Shown here: one piece after another, positions 22,170 through 35,729 of the stretch | Layout of the letters: each line of letters opens with the position of its first letter | Numbering within the stretch: position 1 is the first letter of the stretch | NCBI GenBank assembly: GCA_037447655.1 | Contig: JBBHKE010001710.1 | Location: forward strand, 118,758 to 182,757 | Direction: 5' to 3' | Source: Zygnema cylindricum | Lineage: Eukaryota > Streptophyta > Zygnematophyceae > Zygnematales > Zygnemataceae | DNA length: 64,000 nucleotides | Translations under genes and position numbers: made by a program | The notes under the pieces: generated by a model | Databases searched by the model: none | What the model was told of the DNA's origin: nothing | What the model saw: the letters and a program-made list of their open reading frames with translations, nothing else

Positions 22170-22885
22170 TAGTGTATAAGAAAAGGTAAAATACTGAAAG
22201 AAGGTGAACAATAAAGAGAAAAAAAATAGGAGTGCAGGTAAAAAGTTGTTTAATGTAATAGCGAGTGAAGGAAACTTGGAAACTAAAGAAATTGAACAAT
22301 TAAAAGTTTGCAGGAGTAACAATTGGAGTACATGTTACTATGACAATTCAGCATCTTCCTTTGACAATAGCAGTCAGCAAGAAAATGAATGTTACTGTCT
22401 GTACGAAGAAGTACAAATGTACAACTACAGTACAGTACTGTACTGTACTGGACTGGAAGGAAGGGAAATTATTTACTTTGGATATTTGGATAATGGACTT
22501 AAAAGTTGAAAAAAAGCTGGCAAGGAGGAAGCCTTGGTCAAAAAACTTAACAGCCTATAGCATATTTTTTTGTGTTTCTTTTTTTTTTGCCCGGTCGTAC
22601 AGGTTTAAACTCTACACGTGTGTTCAGTCGTTTTCAATGGATCAGAAAGGTACGTCTATGCGTATGCGTTTGTCTCAAGGTCAACTTCTCAGGAGAAAGT
22701 ATACATTAAAAAATGTGGCGGCACTGCCAGCGGTGCAGCAGAATGGCAAAAGTTTACCAAGGAAGTGGGAGGTCGGAAGTCGGCTGACACGTGCCATTGT
22801 CGGTGGAGGTCCAGCGGTTGGCTGAACGTGGTCGGCGGCGGAAGAAGAGGAATCCGAGAACTCTCATTCGCTCGCGATTCCAAAA
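22170..22885. promoter_or_regulatory. Shared promoter of two divergent genes
   Basis: 716 bp separate the start codons of the UBZ-phosphatase (minus) and the ankyrin/RRM/RING gene (plus). It holds G-box-like CACGTG at 22615-22620, ACACGTGCC near 22789, and a GTAC palindrome run (ACAGTACAGTACTGTACTG) near 22428-22448. The frames across it lack conserved features. Confidence 0.55.
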
Positions 22886-25800
22886 ATGGAGGAGAATTGC
22901 CGCTGCAGGAGTGCACATTCGGATGCACTGGACTTCTGTACGGAAACGTCTGTAGCAGTCCTAAAGTCCCAAACCCTCTCAAACGAAGGTACAATTTGCA
23001 TCGCTGTTAGGGTACTTTTTCAATAGCTAGAAATAATGGGGGTTCTTTACTCATCTAGAGACCTAAAACTTCTTTTGCTTGCCCTCCAGGCAAAGCTTTG
23101 TCCTTTGGCTTGGTTAAGTTGAGAACCATGGGTCAGTTTTGGCAATGTAGCAACTAACCCCGGTTAGGTTTATAATGCAACAATAGAAATGACTGGAAAA
23201 TCGACAGCCAATGATTTTGTTCAAATGTCTGCTAATTCTAACAAAACACTGTTCAACTAATTTTGCAACGATCAAACAATCATTTACAGGTACCGAACAC
23301 TTTAATGACTTTTTTCCTTCAAAAAAAGTGTTACACAACTATAACTATGAACTCTCTAAGCCAATCGAAAGGGGGTCACGATCACATGTTGCATTTAATT
23401 ATCAATTCAAGGACTGAGGCCATAAACAATTAATTTCAATTCCCTAACAGAGAGGGGGAGTGCGATACAGTAGTAGAATTATCGTATTTTGGGCAAAACT
23501 TATACACAAAAACGATGGAGATTTGTGAATTAGCACGAATAAAACACAATTTGTCTTATGAAAAATAAAATAGGAGTTTGAATTAACCTTGTGTATGTAA
23601 GAGATTTTTGGCCTATATTCGTTACAAGGTAAAATATTAACCAACAATACTCAACACAACATGCGTTTTCGCATCAAGATTTATTTTTAACCTACTAGCA
23701 TACAAAATAAATTGTTCACGGTTGATAAATAGTTGTCGTGTTTTGTTGTCGTGTTTGTCCGTAGTCTCTATTAAGGTGTAAGTTCCAAACTTGTAAGATG
23801 TCTTTTAGCCACATCATACAAAAACCAGTAAATATTACAATACAATATAAAATGGGAACAACTTTCTAACGGGAATAAATTATAATTCCATGCGAGGGTG
23901 GTAATAGCAATGAGGTGAAGCGAGAAAGTGCCAACACTAGACACTATGTAAGCATAAGACACATATCTTACGATTAACGTAACACATGTTTTCAACGAAC
24001 AACTACGAAAAACAAATAACTTTGAGCTATAATATAAAACAATTGATATCTTGTCAACTACTTATCAAATACATTTTTTTGTGAAAACAACATGTTTTCT
24101 TACCCAACACTTCCACCAATGCACTAGAGAGTTGACATTGGATCATATCCATCTACCGAAAGGATTCATTGAGGAAATGTTTATGCAATTAGAAATAACA
24201 ATTGTTTGATGCGCCGTCCTTCGTTTGTAGTCATACATGAGTCATATTATTTAATAAGAAATGATTGCATACTTTTTTTATTGGACGAAACCTTTAAATA
24301 TTAAGAACAAAATGTTATTGTCGTACCATCTTCTTGTGGTTCATACGATTTTTATAAAGACGTGTTTTTTCTTAATACAAACGATGTGTCATCACATTAG
24401 TGAACTCCAAAATACAAAATTGGGCCCACATTCACAAGCCCGCGTATGCATGCACCATGGCTCATGGTTATCTTAACAAAGATTGTGACGCAAGCCTTTT
24501 AAGTCCATACACCTTCCCTTATGACCCACTGTAACTATGTCGGTATGTTCAACTGTTTCGTCACTATCACGAAGTGTATATGGTTTTCTAAGCTCGTGTA
24601 TCTGGCATCGATGACGATCACACCTTTTTTTATAACCTTTTATTAACGATTTTGCTTATCCGCTTGCTTTTTCAATGCCAATCTCTTTCCTCGATGTCAA
24701 ATAGTGGGAAAATATTAAAATATCGACGGTGGTATTTTGCGCCCTCTCGAATGGTGGTCTTACTAACCAAAAAGGTTAGTGGCTCTCAAGGTATAAATCA
24801 TAAACTTTAATATCGAGGGTAAATTCCAAGTCTTATACTATCTTATCTCTTTTTGTTCACGTGCGCATAAGCTTGGAAAGTTCGTCGAAGTCATAAATGA
24901 TGTCATCATAAAGTCATTTAGTGGTGTAGAAGGTATTTTGCTTTTTTCACAAGTATCTAAAGTTTAAAAATAGTTAAAAAAAACGAGCTTTGAAATCTAA
25001 CCGCTTAAACGATTGTTACAAATGCAGGTTTAGGGCGTATTTTACAATATTACACTACAATTTAAGTTGACGATATAATATATCAATTTATATGAAAGCC
25101 AAATTTAAAATCAACATGTCATGTGTTGATCTAAATAAATATTTAATATTCTCTTAGTGCCAAAGGTAAAAAAGATTCATCCAAAAAAGCAAGGAGCTTA
25201 CCCAAGTGCTTGTATTCCGATGCGCTGTGCACCTTCATAGCTTCGCGCCAAAGGCTAGGAAAGGTCCAACATCACCCCTTTTGTGTTGCGTTGACGTCCA
25301 TAACCGATACCACGGTAAAACGTTTGAAACTTTGAATAGCACGAGAACTTAGCAAGGGAATTAGGACATCGTGATGCATACATCGATGTATCATCATGGG
25401 GTTGACGATGTGAATTATCGGTTTTACAAAGCGATTTATCATCTCGGGGTTGACGATATGAATTATTTTGAATTATCGGCTCTTTCATCGATTATCGAGA
25501 CGCTTCCAATATGGACATTTGGACTATCGGCCAATCCTGTTCGATATCGACCCTAAAATCTGGTAATCCCCGACGTCCAGGATCAGGGGGTTAACCTACG
25601 CTTTTCGCGCGCATTTGTATGTCAAATTTAGATAGATTCGGTATTTTTTTTTTAATTTGAAAGTAGTGGATTTTGGCTTCGGACCGGAGCAGCCTTTCCA
25701 TTTTTAAAACGAGGGTTTAAGAAAGCATTACCGACGGCGAATAACCGAACCAAGTTTTCCCAGTCAGCTCGGGAAGTCTTGAAGTTCACGAAACCAGGCT

Positions 25801-28800
25801 GGAACAATCCCACGGTCAAAATTGTGTTTTCGCAAAATGACAATAACGTAACGCGTCTTATTGCCAGGTTGTCGTTTTCTAATTGTTTTTATTTGCATGC
25901 CGCTTTCTTCTCCCATTTTTTTTTTTTGTTTATATTTGTATTTTTTTGTTTTTTCTGTATTTTTTTTATATATAATTTTTTTTTGAAAACGTACGGCCGA
26001 TGGCACTGACGTTGCCCACAGCCCTATGATGCAACCACGGTTAATTGCAGAGTCAGGTTTTTTGGATGGTGCCGTACCTAGTGCCGGCTGTCGCATAGGG
26101 TATGCGAGCATCCGCGATTTACCTTCGTCAGCCTACGGCTGCCCGTGCGAGACTTTACACCGCTACTCTGGTCGCAATTAGCGTTAGCGACACCAGCTCG
26201 GTCTCTGCTATTTTTTCGTCTGCACACAGAATAGCGTCGGCACTTTTGGTTTTTTTTTCCATTACGCTGATTTTAAGCGGTCGAAAATAGTCCACGTGTT
26301 CAACAAAGAAAACATAAAACAAACAAAAAGTCACTACTAATTATTTCTTATCACGATTAGTCGATTACGGTGGCATTTCACGCCATTTACGTTGTAGTTG
26401 AGATCTTAACAAGGAGGATTTCGAGAAAGTACAGTACTGAATTAACTACGGTGATCTCAAAGGTCTTAGTACGAAATCCCAGAGTACAAAATATATAGGA
26501 AATTTAAGCTACAGAAGATTCTTTTTGCGTCATTTATTCTGCGCAAAGTTTTGTGCTTGTACTTTTTAGGCCAGGAAATTGAAGCTATAGGAGATTTCTT
26601 TTGCGTCATATTGTTTTGTACTTGTACTTTAAAGTTTTGTAAACGCGTCAGACATGCAACGCGCGCCGGAGATCTCCTTGCGGCATCTTCCTTGAGCCAT
26701 GGTTTCCTACACTCGACACGCCATTTTTTTTCTATTCCACACTGTTATTTTTCTTAATTTTGGTGAGTGCCATGCAATTTTTGAAAATCCTTTCCCCTCC
26801 GGTGAAATTAAATCAAAGGATAAAATCGAAAGAAGATTGTTTTGGCGGGCAAATCTAGGAACGGTTCCAAAAATAGCCACTGAAAAGCAAATGGGCGGGA
26901 TAAGTTTCACTGAACCCTCTGAGTTTAGTCTCCTTAAATCCAGAGAGCAATTGGAATAACAGCCATAGCAAGCTGCAGCTGTTGCAGCTAAAGGAGGAGA
27001 AGTGTTACACATGAATATAGTATAGAGTTCTTTCCTCTGGTATATTTCTCGCTGTTGACAGAGCTGCTATATTCAGCAGCTCTAAAATTGAAATATTATA
27101 CTCAAGGTGTCTCAACAAAGGTTTTTTATTCAGTTTCTATCAACAAAAAGATACCAATTTATTGCTTAAAAAGAGTATTGCGTAAGCTTATTTCTTTGAA
27201 ATCCTACTCGTTGTAATTGGCACCTTTCAACACAGGCATAGGTTGCTATTCCAGCACAAAAAAATTGCTTCAGGTAGTGATTTTTGCAATCGCAACCAGA
27301 AAATTAGATATATCTGTGGCAATTATCTCCTTCTGTATTCTGACGTTTCGGTGTACACAAATTTTTGTAAAGCTTTATATATCTTGGTGTTAACTCATGG
27401 ATCTAATATTGCCCTTTGCAGCATTTCTCTGGAGGTTTATTTTTAGTCTAAAAGGTTATGACTTCCTTTGGTGCTTGCAGGTACAAATTCTTACAGGAAC
27501 TTAAGGAATTGGTTATACTCGTTAAAGAAATCTCAAAATTTGAAGTTATTATTTGGTATAAGAAGAAGCTGAAGATGTTAACTCAGCTTAACGAGGAGGT
27601 AGGCTTGGAAGCCCTTCGTAGAGAGTGTGTTTGACATCTGTTCTGAATGTTTAGATGTTGAGATGAAGCGACTCAGTTGATAGATATTTTTCAGCAAAGC
27701 AAGATATTACTAGGAAGAGCTGCAAATCTAATCGGTTTTTGTATGGATTTCACAATTTGAGCTTTAGTTTTCAACAAAAATAAGCTTACGAATCTTTCAC
27801 GATGGTGGCTTTTGTGTATGCCAGGCAATAGAGTTTGATCGAGAAGATAAAATAAGCAACAGTGGACGCATTGGTAGCATTCGATCACTTCCTGATAGTT
27901 TCACTATTGGCGATGCTGTGATCACAGCAAGTATTGAACAAGTCCTCGAGGAGGATTCGACAAAATCATTAACAAGTTATTCACTTTCCATGGGTGAGCC
28001 GGGCGACCATCAGAGAATAAGGATGTCGGACTCAGCTGATAATCGTCAAGCTGAACTTTTCGCCGAAAGTAATCAACAAAATAGCTTTTTATTAGCCAGA
28101 GAGTTTCATACAGATGATTCTGAAGGGTATATTCCTTCTGAAGCTGTGAAGGATATGAAGACACTTGATACAACATCTTCTGCAACAAGTGCAGTTTCTG
28201 TACTGGAGGAACCAGACGATGAGCTGCTGATCGACCTTGTCAAATCTGATAAATCAGCGGAGCTATTAAACCTCCTGGTAGAACAAAATGACAAGAAAAA
28301 TAAGCTTTCTGTTAGAAATAAACTTTTTCTTTATACTTGCAAGTTTGATGCAGTCAAGTGTGCAACAGCCCTCCTTGAAGGATGCAAGGGCTTGGAAGGA
28401 GTCTCAGTTGACATCACTGATGAGGGCAACGGAAGAACTGCCCTGCACTATGCGGCTGTTTCTGGAAGTCTCCGGTGTATGGAGCTTCTCTTTTGCAAGA
28501 AAGTGAAGAAAGATAATCGATGTCAGCTGGGGAAAACGCCACTTGAGGCAGCCCTTGATAACTTAAGGTTGGCCATCAGTTTTCCGAGGGCTACTAACAT
28601 TTGGTATTACTTTTCGACCTCCTGAAAGAAGGAGATTGAATGCAAATGAAATAAAGAGATTTATTCCAATGCTTACAAAAAATACAGGTCACACTATTTT
28701 ATATTCTTTGCGACATATTCTAATGGCGGTGATGATTACTGCCTGTAGATATCTACCTACTGTCAGTAAACATGTTTCCTGTATGTAGCCATTTTCAAGA

Positions 28801-31800
28801 GACCATTCATTATTGCTGGTATTCTCTTCGCTTACTTCCACCTTTCTTTTTGCTGAGTTTTCATGGTGATTGAATGCTAGCTTAATGTTGCTTAATTTGT
28901 TAGTCTGTTTGCATCTGGTTATTGGCAGGGTGAACATAGCCTGGTCACCAGCGGATCCTGTTACATGCCTTCTAGCGCGCATTCATGACCAGGTCAGTTA
29001 TTTCTCTAGCAGATACACGTATCTGATAAAAAAAAATTCTATTCATTGTGTTTATATCAGATAGCATGTGATGTCAAGCTGATAGGTCAGTTATTCATTA
29101 ATACTTTACAACCAGAAGGTCAATCATGGATTTCTACACTTTTTGAATTGTCTTAGCTTTTCGAGGACCTCAGAGTGGGTATCTCCTCTATAGTCCGTGG
29201 TTCATGGTAGCTTGTGTTTGTGAGCGACAAGTGTTTTTTGCCCATGTGAGGTGTCCACTTTCATGTTTTTTCCAACCTGTCTATTTGGAAATCTCTTGTG
29301 ATCTTTTTCTTTGAGGGTGATTCTTTCAGGATCTACCTGTAATCAAACTCCTTATCGAGCATACAAAGGATCTTCCCCGCTTTGCCGCCAACCTTGCCCT
29401 CAATGGTGCTATTGAGGCTTTTGGAATCCTATTGGTTGTGGCGGGCGAAGATATTGTGAATACAGTGATTAAACATTACAGTGATCAAGAGGACTGCACA
29501 ATTAGTGACCTAGTTGTTCGGATGGCCCTCTTTATTGGAAGCATGAAGGACCAGAACTACTCTAGTGAGTGGGACTCAATGCTTGTGGATCGCCCGACAG
29601 CCCTGAGAATGCTGGAACTTCTTCTGCTCTGGAAGCCCAACTTAAATAGGAGCACTAGTCGACCTTCAGGAATGTCCCCTACAAGCCGGGCTATGGCTCC
29701 ACTCCTTCAAGCTTCCAAGGTGAGACATTTATGTTTCTGCGTCAAGTGTCACGTGTTTCTATCAGCAAGGCTAATTCATTTGTTTCTGTTCGAGTCAAAC
29801 TAACTTTGATATTAATAATTCAGTTTCACTTCGAGTTTTTTTCTGTCGCCATATCTATATTACGCTTTGTTTTTAGCGGGAACACAACCGGGTTTTGTAT
29901 GGCAATGTTCAGGCTGCAGATGGAGCAGTTGTCGGCCTTTTGCTCGAAGGTGGAGCGCTTGTAAATGAAACAGATTTGGATGGTAACAGTGCTCTGCACT
30001 GGTGCCTGCGGTCCAGCAATGGTGAAGCTGCAGCAAGGTTAGCGCATTTGCTTGTGTGCCTGTCAGTAAAAGATGTACTTCTTAACAGCCTCCTACAATT
30101 AGAGTATTTCTTTTATTAGGTACTCTCCAAAGACACTGAAGAGTTGTCTCAAAAGTTGATTACATCGATCCATCATAATTGTCCAATGTTTTGTGGATTG
30201 CAGAGTTGCCTGGAAACTCGTGGAGAAAGGAGCCCAAATCACCATAGGGAATATGATGCATGCGACACCTGTACATTTTGCAGCAGGCCAAGGACACTTG
30301 GATGCACTCAAGGTCAGCAATAGTTTCCGCTTTTTTAGCATTTATAATTTCATGATGAAGCTCCTACCAACTACACCATTCCAGTATTTTATATATTGCT
30401 ATTTTCGTAACTCCATGGTGATGGTTTTAAGGGTTGAAGCTTGTTCATAATAACCAGGAGTATGAAGGCTTTTGGCTGATGACAAAGTCTATTGACAAGA
30501 TACATTGTTGTTGAATTGGCTGTAGATTCTTCTTGCTCGAGTTCCATCAGCTGTTCACGTCACATCAATAACAAAAGACACTCCCTTATTTTGGGCTGTT
30601 CGGAGCAATCATGCTAACTGTGTTAGACTTCTTCTATCTTATGGTGCCAACAGAAATGCACAAAATTTGAGGTAAGGCCACTGCTCTCTTTGTTAAGAAT
30701 CAATGAGGCTGTCCACACAGTTGTGTGGAGCTAGCCCGGGAATATTTCAGCTCTAGTGTACACAGGAGATGCTAGCACAACACGCCTGTGTCACATTCAC
30801 TTGTAAAGAAGGAGAACATATAACTGGGAATAGTGACAACAATATTACTGAAGCTTGTTCATGTGTAAAGAAGGGTTCATATGACAGGAAATAGTTTCAA
30901 CAACATGACTGCATCACATTCATTCATAAAGTAGGGATCATGCGACACTGGTTGCAATTGTCATACTGTACACACTGATGTCAAACAATCATGCTGAAAC
31001 TTTGTTGCAATTGTTTGCTGCAGGAAGCAAAGGCCAATTGACGTTGCTGATAACTCAAACATGCGTGAGTTATTGGAAGACATGGGAACTGGTAAGCTGA
31101 TACTCAGTTGTACAATTACATGATTGCCATTGTTGCTGTACCATATAAGGTTCCCGATTACAGGCATGAATGTTGACAATTAAGGTGCTTCACAATCGCA
31201 GGTCAGGACAACCTCCAACAGATGATGGATGCATTCGAAGACTCATTTATCACAGGGAGATCAAAGAGAGCAAAGATACGAGGAGCTGTTGGCAGCGAAG
31301 AATCTAAGTGAGCACCATGCGTTGCAAATGCACATATTGAATTACATCAAAATTGTTGAACATAGGGTCAGCAAATTTGTGATTTGTACATGACCAGAAG
31401 AGATTACAAGGCTAATTCAACCGACCATTTTTTGATTGATCGGCAGCCTGGCGATGCATGCAAGGCCATTCCCACCAAAAACGGAGCTTTGCCGATACTT
31501 CCAAATGGGTGGAGGGTAAGTGTTTGTGGTCCCTCCTCCCATTTCCCTCCTCCCTCCATCCTCCTGTAGCATAGTGGCAACTCTATTGTGTTCCCACATG
31601 AGCACATGATAGCAGAAATCAGCTGTATTTCAAATAGGAATTCAAAGCAGTTTCGACTGTTTTACAACAGCGATTTAAAGCAGTTTCTCACTGGCAGTGT
31701 GAGATTGTTTTATGAAAACAGGGTAATTAAAAATCAACAATAACTTAAAAAATTTGAGCGTTTCAATTGCAGATGCATCAGGGGAAACGCATGCTTTTTT

Positions 31801-34800
31801 GCTCATGGTGAAAGGGAATTGGTGCGTATAAACCGCAACCCCCTTGATGAAATTAAGGCTGGGCCCACTATCAACACTGAAGCATCGAGACAGCAGATGG
31901 TAAGCAGCTGACAAGGTTCATACCTTTTCAAAGAATGTGCAGTATTGACCGTTCTTAGGCTTTACCTGAGACTTGTCTTAATATGGACAAAAGATTGTAT
32001 CTTGCAGTGTAACATGGAGGACTTGGGAAGGAAACTGTTCATTGGAGGCCTTTCTCCTTCGGTCGAATCAGGTACACTTCTCCACATCTTATGACAAAAA
32101 AAAAAAAAACGAAAGTCCATTTGTATGTATGAGTACTAAAATGATGGTTTTACTTATTGGTGCAGATGATCTATGGGATTTCTTCGAGGAGCACTTTGGA
32201 CCAGTTGCAGATGCCGTGGTCATTGGAAGCCAATCAGGGGACCACAAATTTATTTCTCGAGGATTTGGCTTTGTCACATTCAAGCATGATGATGCTGTGG
32301 CAAAAGCAGTCAAGACACATTATGTGGTTATCATGGGGAAAAAGGTAACACGCCCTTTGCCAGCCTCATAACCTGACTGTGTTTTGCAATATTCAGGCAG
32401 CTGGAAAAATTTGGATGTTCAAAGCTCCCAATCTAAATGACTTAATTGTAGAGTTCATGCTTCTGCAAGGTTGTCTACAAAGTATGATCTGTTCGCGATC
32501 AATGGCAATCTACCATCACAAGACATCATAAGACATGCAAAGACTCATCATCACAGGATCTTTCAATTTCTGCAGGTAGAAATCAAAGGAGCAGTACCAC
32601 GTTACTTATTGCAGTCGCAGGAATTGTCGACTTCACTGAATTCGCAGAGAGTGCTTCAGAGCAATACTTGTGATCCAGCTTTTAACGCTTTAAAAACTAG
32701 TGTGGACAGTCCTGTTCAAACTCCCGAACTGTTAGCATTGTGTGACAATGTTAGCAATGGAAACAGTTTGGGACTTAGCAGTGATGTTACTTCAATCACA
32801 GGCCAATCCCCTAACGGGCTCACGGAGCTGACCAAATCGGCCAGTCCAGAGATTCAACCTATGCCGCTGACACACGGCCCAAGACCTGTGTGGCTGTTAA
32901 AATTACGTCAATGGCTTCCGAAGTTTTTAACATCAGTGTCAGGCCGATTAAAGGAAGGAGAATACTACCCCTTGTCTTCACTGAAAGGAGATTTTCGTGC
33001 AACATGTGGGATGGAGCTCGATCACTTGAATATAGGGTATCCCAAGCTGAGTGACTTTGTTCGGTCTCTGCATGACATATGCAGAATGAAAATAGTGCCC
33101 GTTGGAAGGGGTCCTGCAACACACATGGTTCTCCTGCCTATATGTAAGACTGTCATCCCCACGCAATAACTCCAAAAAAACACCAAATTGTTTTGATGTT
33201 TATCCCCTTAGAATGAATGCAGGCCAAGGTTAATTGGGACTAAAGCCAACTAATCCTCCTTTTCTTTTCATCGAGTTTTCCCAGGGGCTGTAGTTGCCAC
33301 AATTTTTGCTGTTTGAGTTAAATTGTGTGTGATGAGGTTCTGTCGAGCCATGTTTTCATGCAACAAAGCCTGAGGCATCAAATCTTGACTCGCCATTTTA
33401 AGAAAAACCTGTATATGTTTGAGAATATGCACAAACATGTTGACTTTTCTAAAATGCAGGAGAGGTGAACAAACTGGAGGTTTAATCAGAAAAAAACAAT
33501 CTCAAGAAAGTAGTGGCTGTGGCCAAGAATGATTGACTGCATGAGAATGGTTCCAGAAGTCTGATCAAATTCTAACTTCAAAATTTGGTGTTTTCTGCAG
33601 CGCGAGTTATTGGTGCAAATGGTCAACATTCGTCTCTTATCCCGCAGTCACTGGTGGATGGGAAGCGATCCTACGCAGATGCTGCAATTGGTGAACACCT
33701 AGGAGACTCTCAGCACCCGGATTTCTTTGATAGCCGTAGCCACCAGATTCTGCAGATACAGGGCCACAAACAAAGCAACAAAGATTTACGCACTGGTATG
33801 GATCTAAAACATTCATTTCATGAAGAAGAACCTTGCAAAGAAGACCAGTTGGGAAATCGTCTTGTCCAGAGTGGGAGTCCAAACAGATTTGATGGAGGAA
33901 GAGTGCGAACACCATCACCTATCGGGACAAAACCGAATGAGATGGAATACGATAACCAACCGAGGGGGATGACTCCACCGGCAAATGTTGACTATGTTTC
34001 GCACCTTATGTCGTTGCTCAGTCGACCAGGATCTGAATCTCAGGCATCCATTATTGAAGCTCATCGTGCCTGCGAAGAAAGAAAGTATTTACAGGAGCAA
34101 CATGGTGAATTTGAGAATTCTCCACCGCGTTGGCATGAACAAATTGGACTGACTCTTCCAGAGTTGTCGGGCACGCCAGAGCCGGGAGGGTCCGTTCGAC
34201 AGGCCACAAGTCTCTTTGAGGCCTCCCTGGGAGAAAATATTCCCCCGATTGGCTTCCAGTCAAACGCTGATTTAGCCCCCATGCCACCAAACCGTGCAGG
34301 GTCAGCTCTAGTGGCAAAGAATCAGATCCCACGATCGAGCTCACCACATAGTTTAGGTTCGGTTGCTTGGGATACTGCTCCTGTTCAATTCAAGCAGTCA
34401 GCATTTCACACTCAGTCAACCCTTACAGAGAGCCAATCTCGTTTTCCTCAGTTTCATGAAGACCGTTTTTCTTCAATTCAGCCAGCAAGACTTTATTTCC
34501 AAGAACCATCTCCAGCAGGTTTCACTGAAAATATCAATATGGGGAATGGAAGTTGTGACATATGGGAAAGTCCACCTCGACGTTTTCCACATAATGAAGG
34601 CCTCACCGAGCAAGTACTGAATTTGCAACCTCCACGAGCACCTGATAGGTTCAGACAAATGCCTGGACAGGTATTATCTCCCTTGCCTCCGAAAAACTGC
34701 ATATGCTGTTCTTGAAACGTTCATAGTCCATATTACTGACTGAAAAAAAATGTGCATATTTCTCTTAGACAGTTTGGCGCAATGAGAAATTGGAGAACGT

Positions 34801-35729
34801 TTCGCCAAGCAGGTTTTGGACCTGGGCAATGTATTTTTATTTATGAAATGAGAAATAGGGGAACGTTTCACTCATCAGGCTTAATGCTCATGGTTTGGAC
34901 TCGGCAATGCAGGATGTTTATCGCAACAATTTGGTCACACCTGCGAGGCCGCCACAGTGGTTTGGACCTCCACCTGTTCAGCCTGTTATGCGTCCACCGA
35001 TCTTTCCTAACTTTGGACAAGTTGCAGCCGGCCCTGAAGGCAGTGTTGTTTGTGCATTATGTTTGGAGGGTCGCGCTTCATGGATTTCGCTGCCGTGTGG
35101 CCATCAACGACTTTGCGACATGTGCCACGATGCGGTCCAGGTAATTGGGCCACCCTTCAAAACATTCCACTCAATACGGACATTGTCATTAGGTAAACAT
35201 ATAAAACATCGGCATTTGGCAAACGTAGAACATATTCACGGTTGCCAAGACCATAAGTCAAACGTGAAAACCAAAAAGACTAACAAGACACCTGAAAATA
35301 ACTACCAAGTTAAAAAAGGTGTGAGTGTGGGGTATACATGTGTCATTATTCTAATCCACTTCCAAATGATGTGGTTGATTTCAAACCGTTTAAAGAAATA
35401 GAGTTAAGAAAAAAACAATTAGTGTTATTCACACTAATTGTGGTCAGGGGGCAAATAACGGACACCAAATTAGTGTTATACTGAAAGCGATTCACTTTGT
35501 ACCTAAGTTTGATTTATTCGAAAGAGAAGTGAAAAATAAAACAAGGCATGCTATTGTACACTTTTCAAAAACGATAGACGGTCGTAGAGCTTGACCTGCT
35601 AAAATTGCATGTGCATTTTTTTCCGCTAATGTTTGTTTTATGCATGTGAAACAGCATCATTGGATGCCTGCAAGCCGCGTGTGCTTTATCTGCAAGGCTG
35701 GCGTGGAACATTGGGCCAAGCTTCATTAA
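22886..35729 (+). CDS. Ankyrin / CCCH zinc finger / RRM / LOTUS (OST-HTH) / RING protein, 19 exons
   Basis: Exons: 22886-22988, 27255-27273, 27481-27598, 27825-28567, 28929-28992, 29330-29719, 29877-30037, 30204-30312, 30526-30671, 31024-31091, 31202-31307, 31447-31515, 31773-31899, 32008-32071, 32166-32344, 32576-33143, 33601-34670, 34913-35140, 35655-35729. The sum is 4407 nt, 1468 residues plus TAA, with every phase consistent. Ankyrin repeats at about 275-345 (GRTALHYAAVSGSLRCMELL) and 480-620 (ATPVHFAAGQGHLDALK, TPLFWAVRSNHANCVRLLL). CCCH finger C691-x8-C700-x5-C706-x3-H710. RRM 750-822 with RNP2 LFIGGL (751) and RNP1 RGFGFVTF (794). LOTUS/OST-HTH fold about 927-1010. RING C1415/C1418, C1430-G-H1432, C1436/C1439, C1454/C1457. 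Expected role: an RNA-binding adaptor with E3 ubiquitin-ligase activity; RNA target and substrate unknown. The first two exons (one of 19 nt) are less certain than the rest. Confidence 0.88.
22989..27254. other. Long first intron with decayed AT-rich repeat DNA
   Basis: About 4.3 kb between the first exon and the 19-nt exon of the ankyrin/RING gene. It is AT-rich with CGATA-rich patches near 25300-25560, like the TIR elements elsewhere, and a T-rich palindromic patch at 25910-25985. A short frame at 26700-26959 begins with a hydrophobic segment but has no recognised motif. The intron looks enlarged by old transposon insertions. Confidence 0.5.

Noticed and set aside
22340-23010. Frames of 130-160 codons over the divergent promoter
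   Set aside because: No domain or composition of a protein. They overlap the first exon of the plus-strand gene in a different frame.
26699-26959. An 86-codon frame with a hydrophobic start, considered as a secreted peptide gene
   Set aside because: It lies inside the long first intron, has no recognised motif, and a GTGAG donor-like site interrupts the hydrophobic part. Support is too weak.
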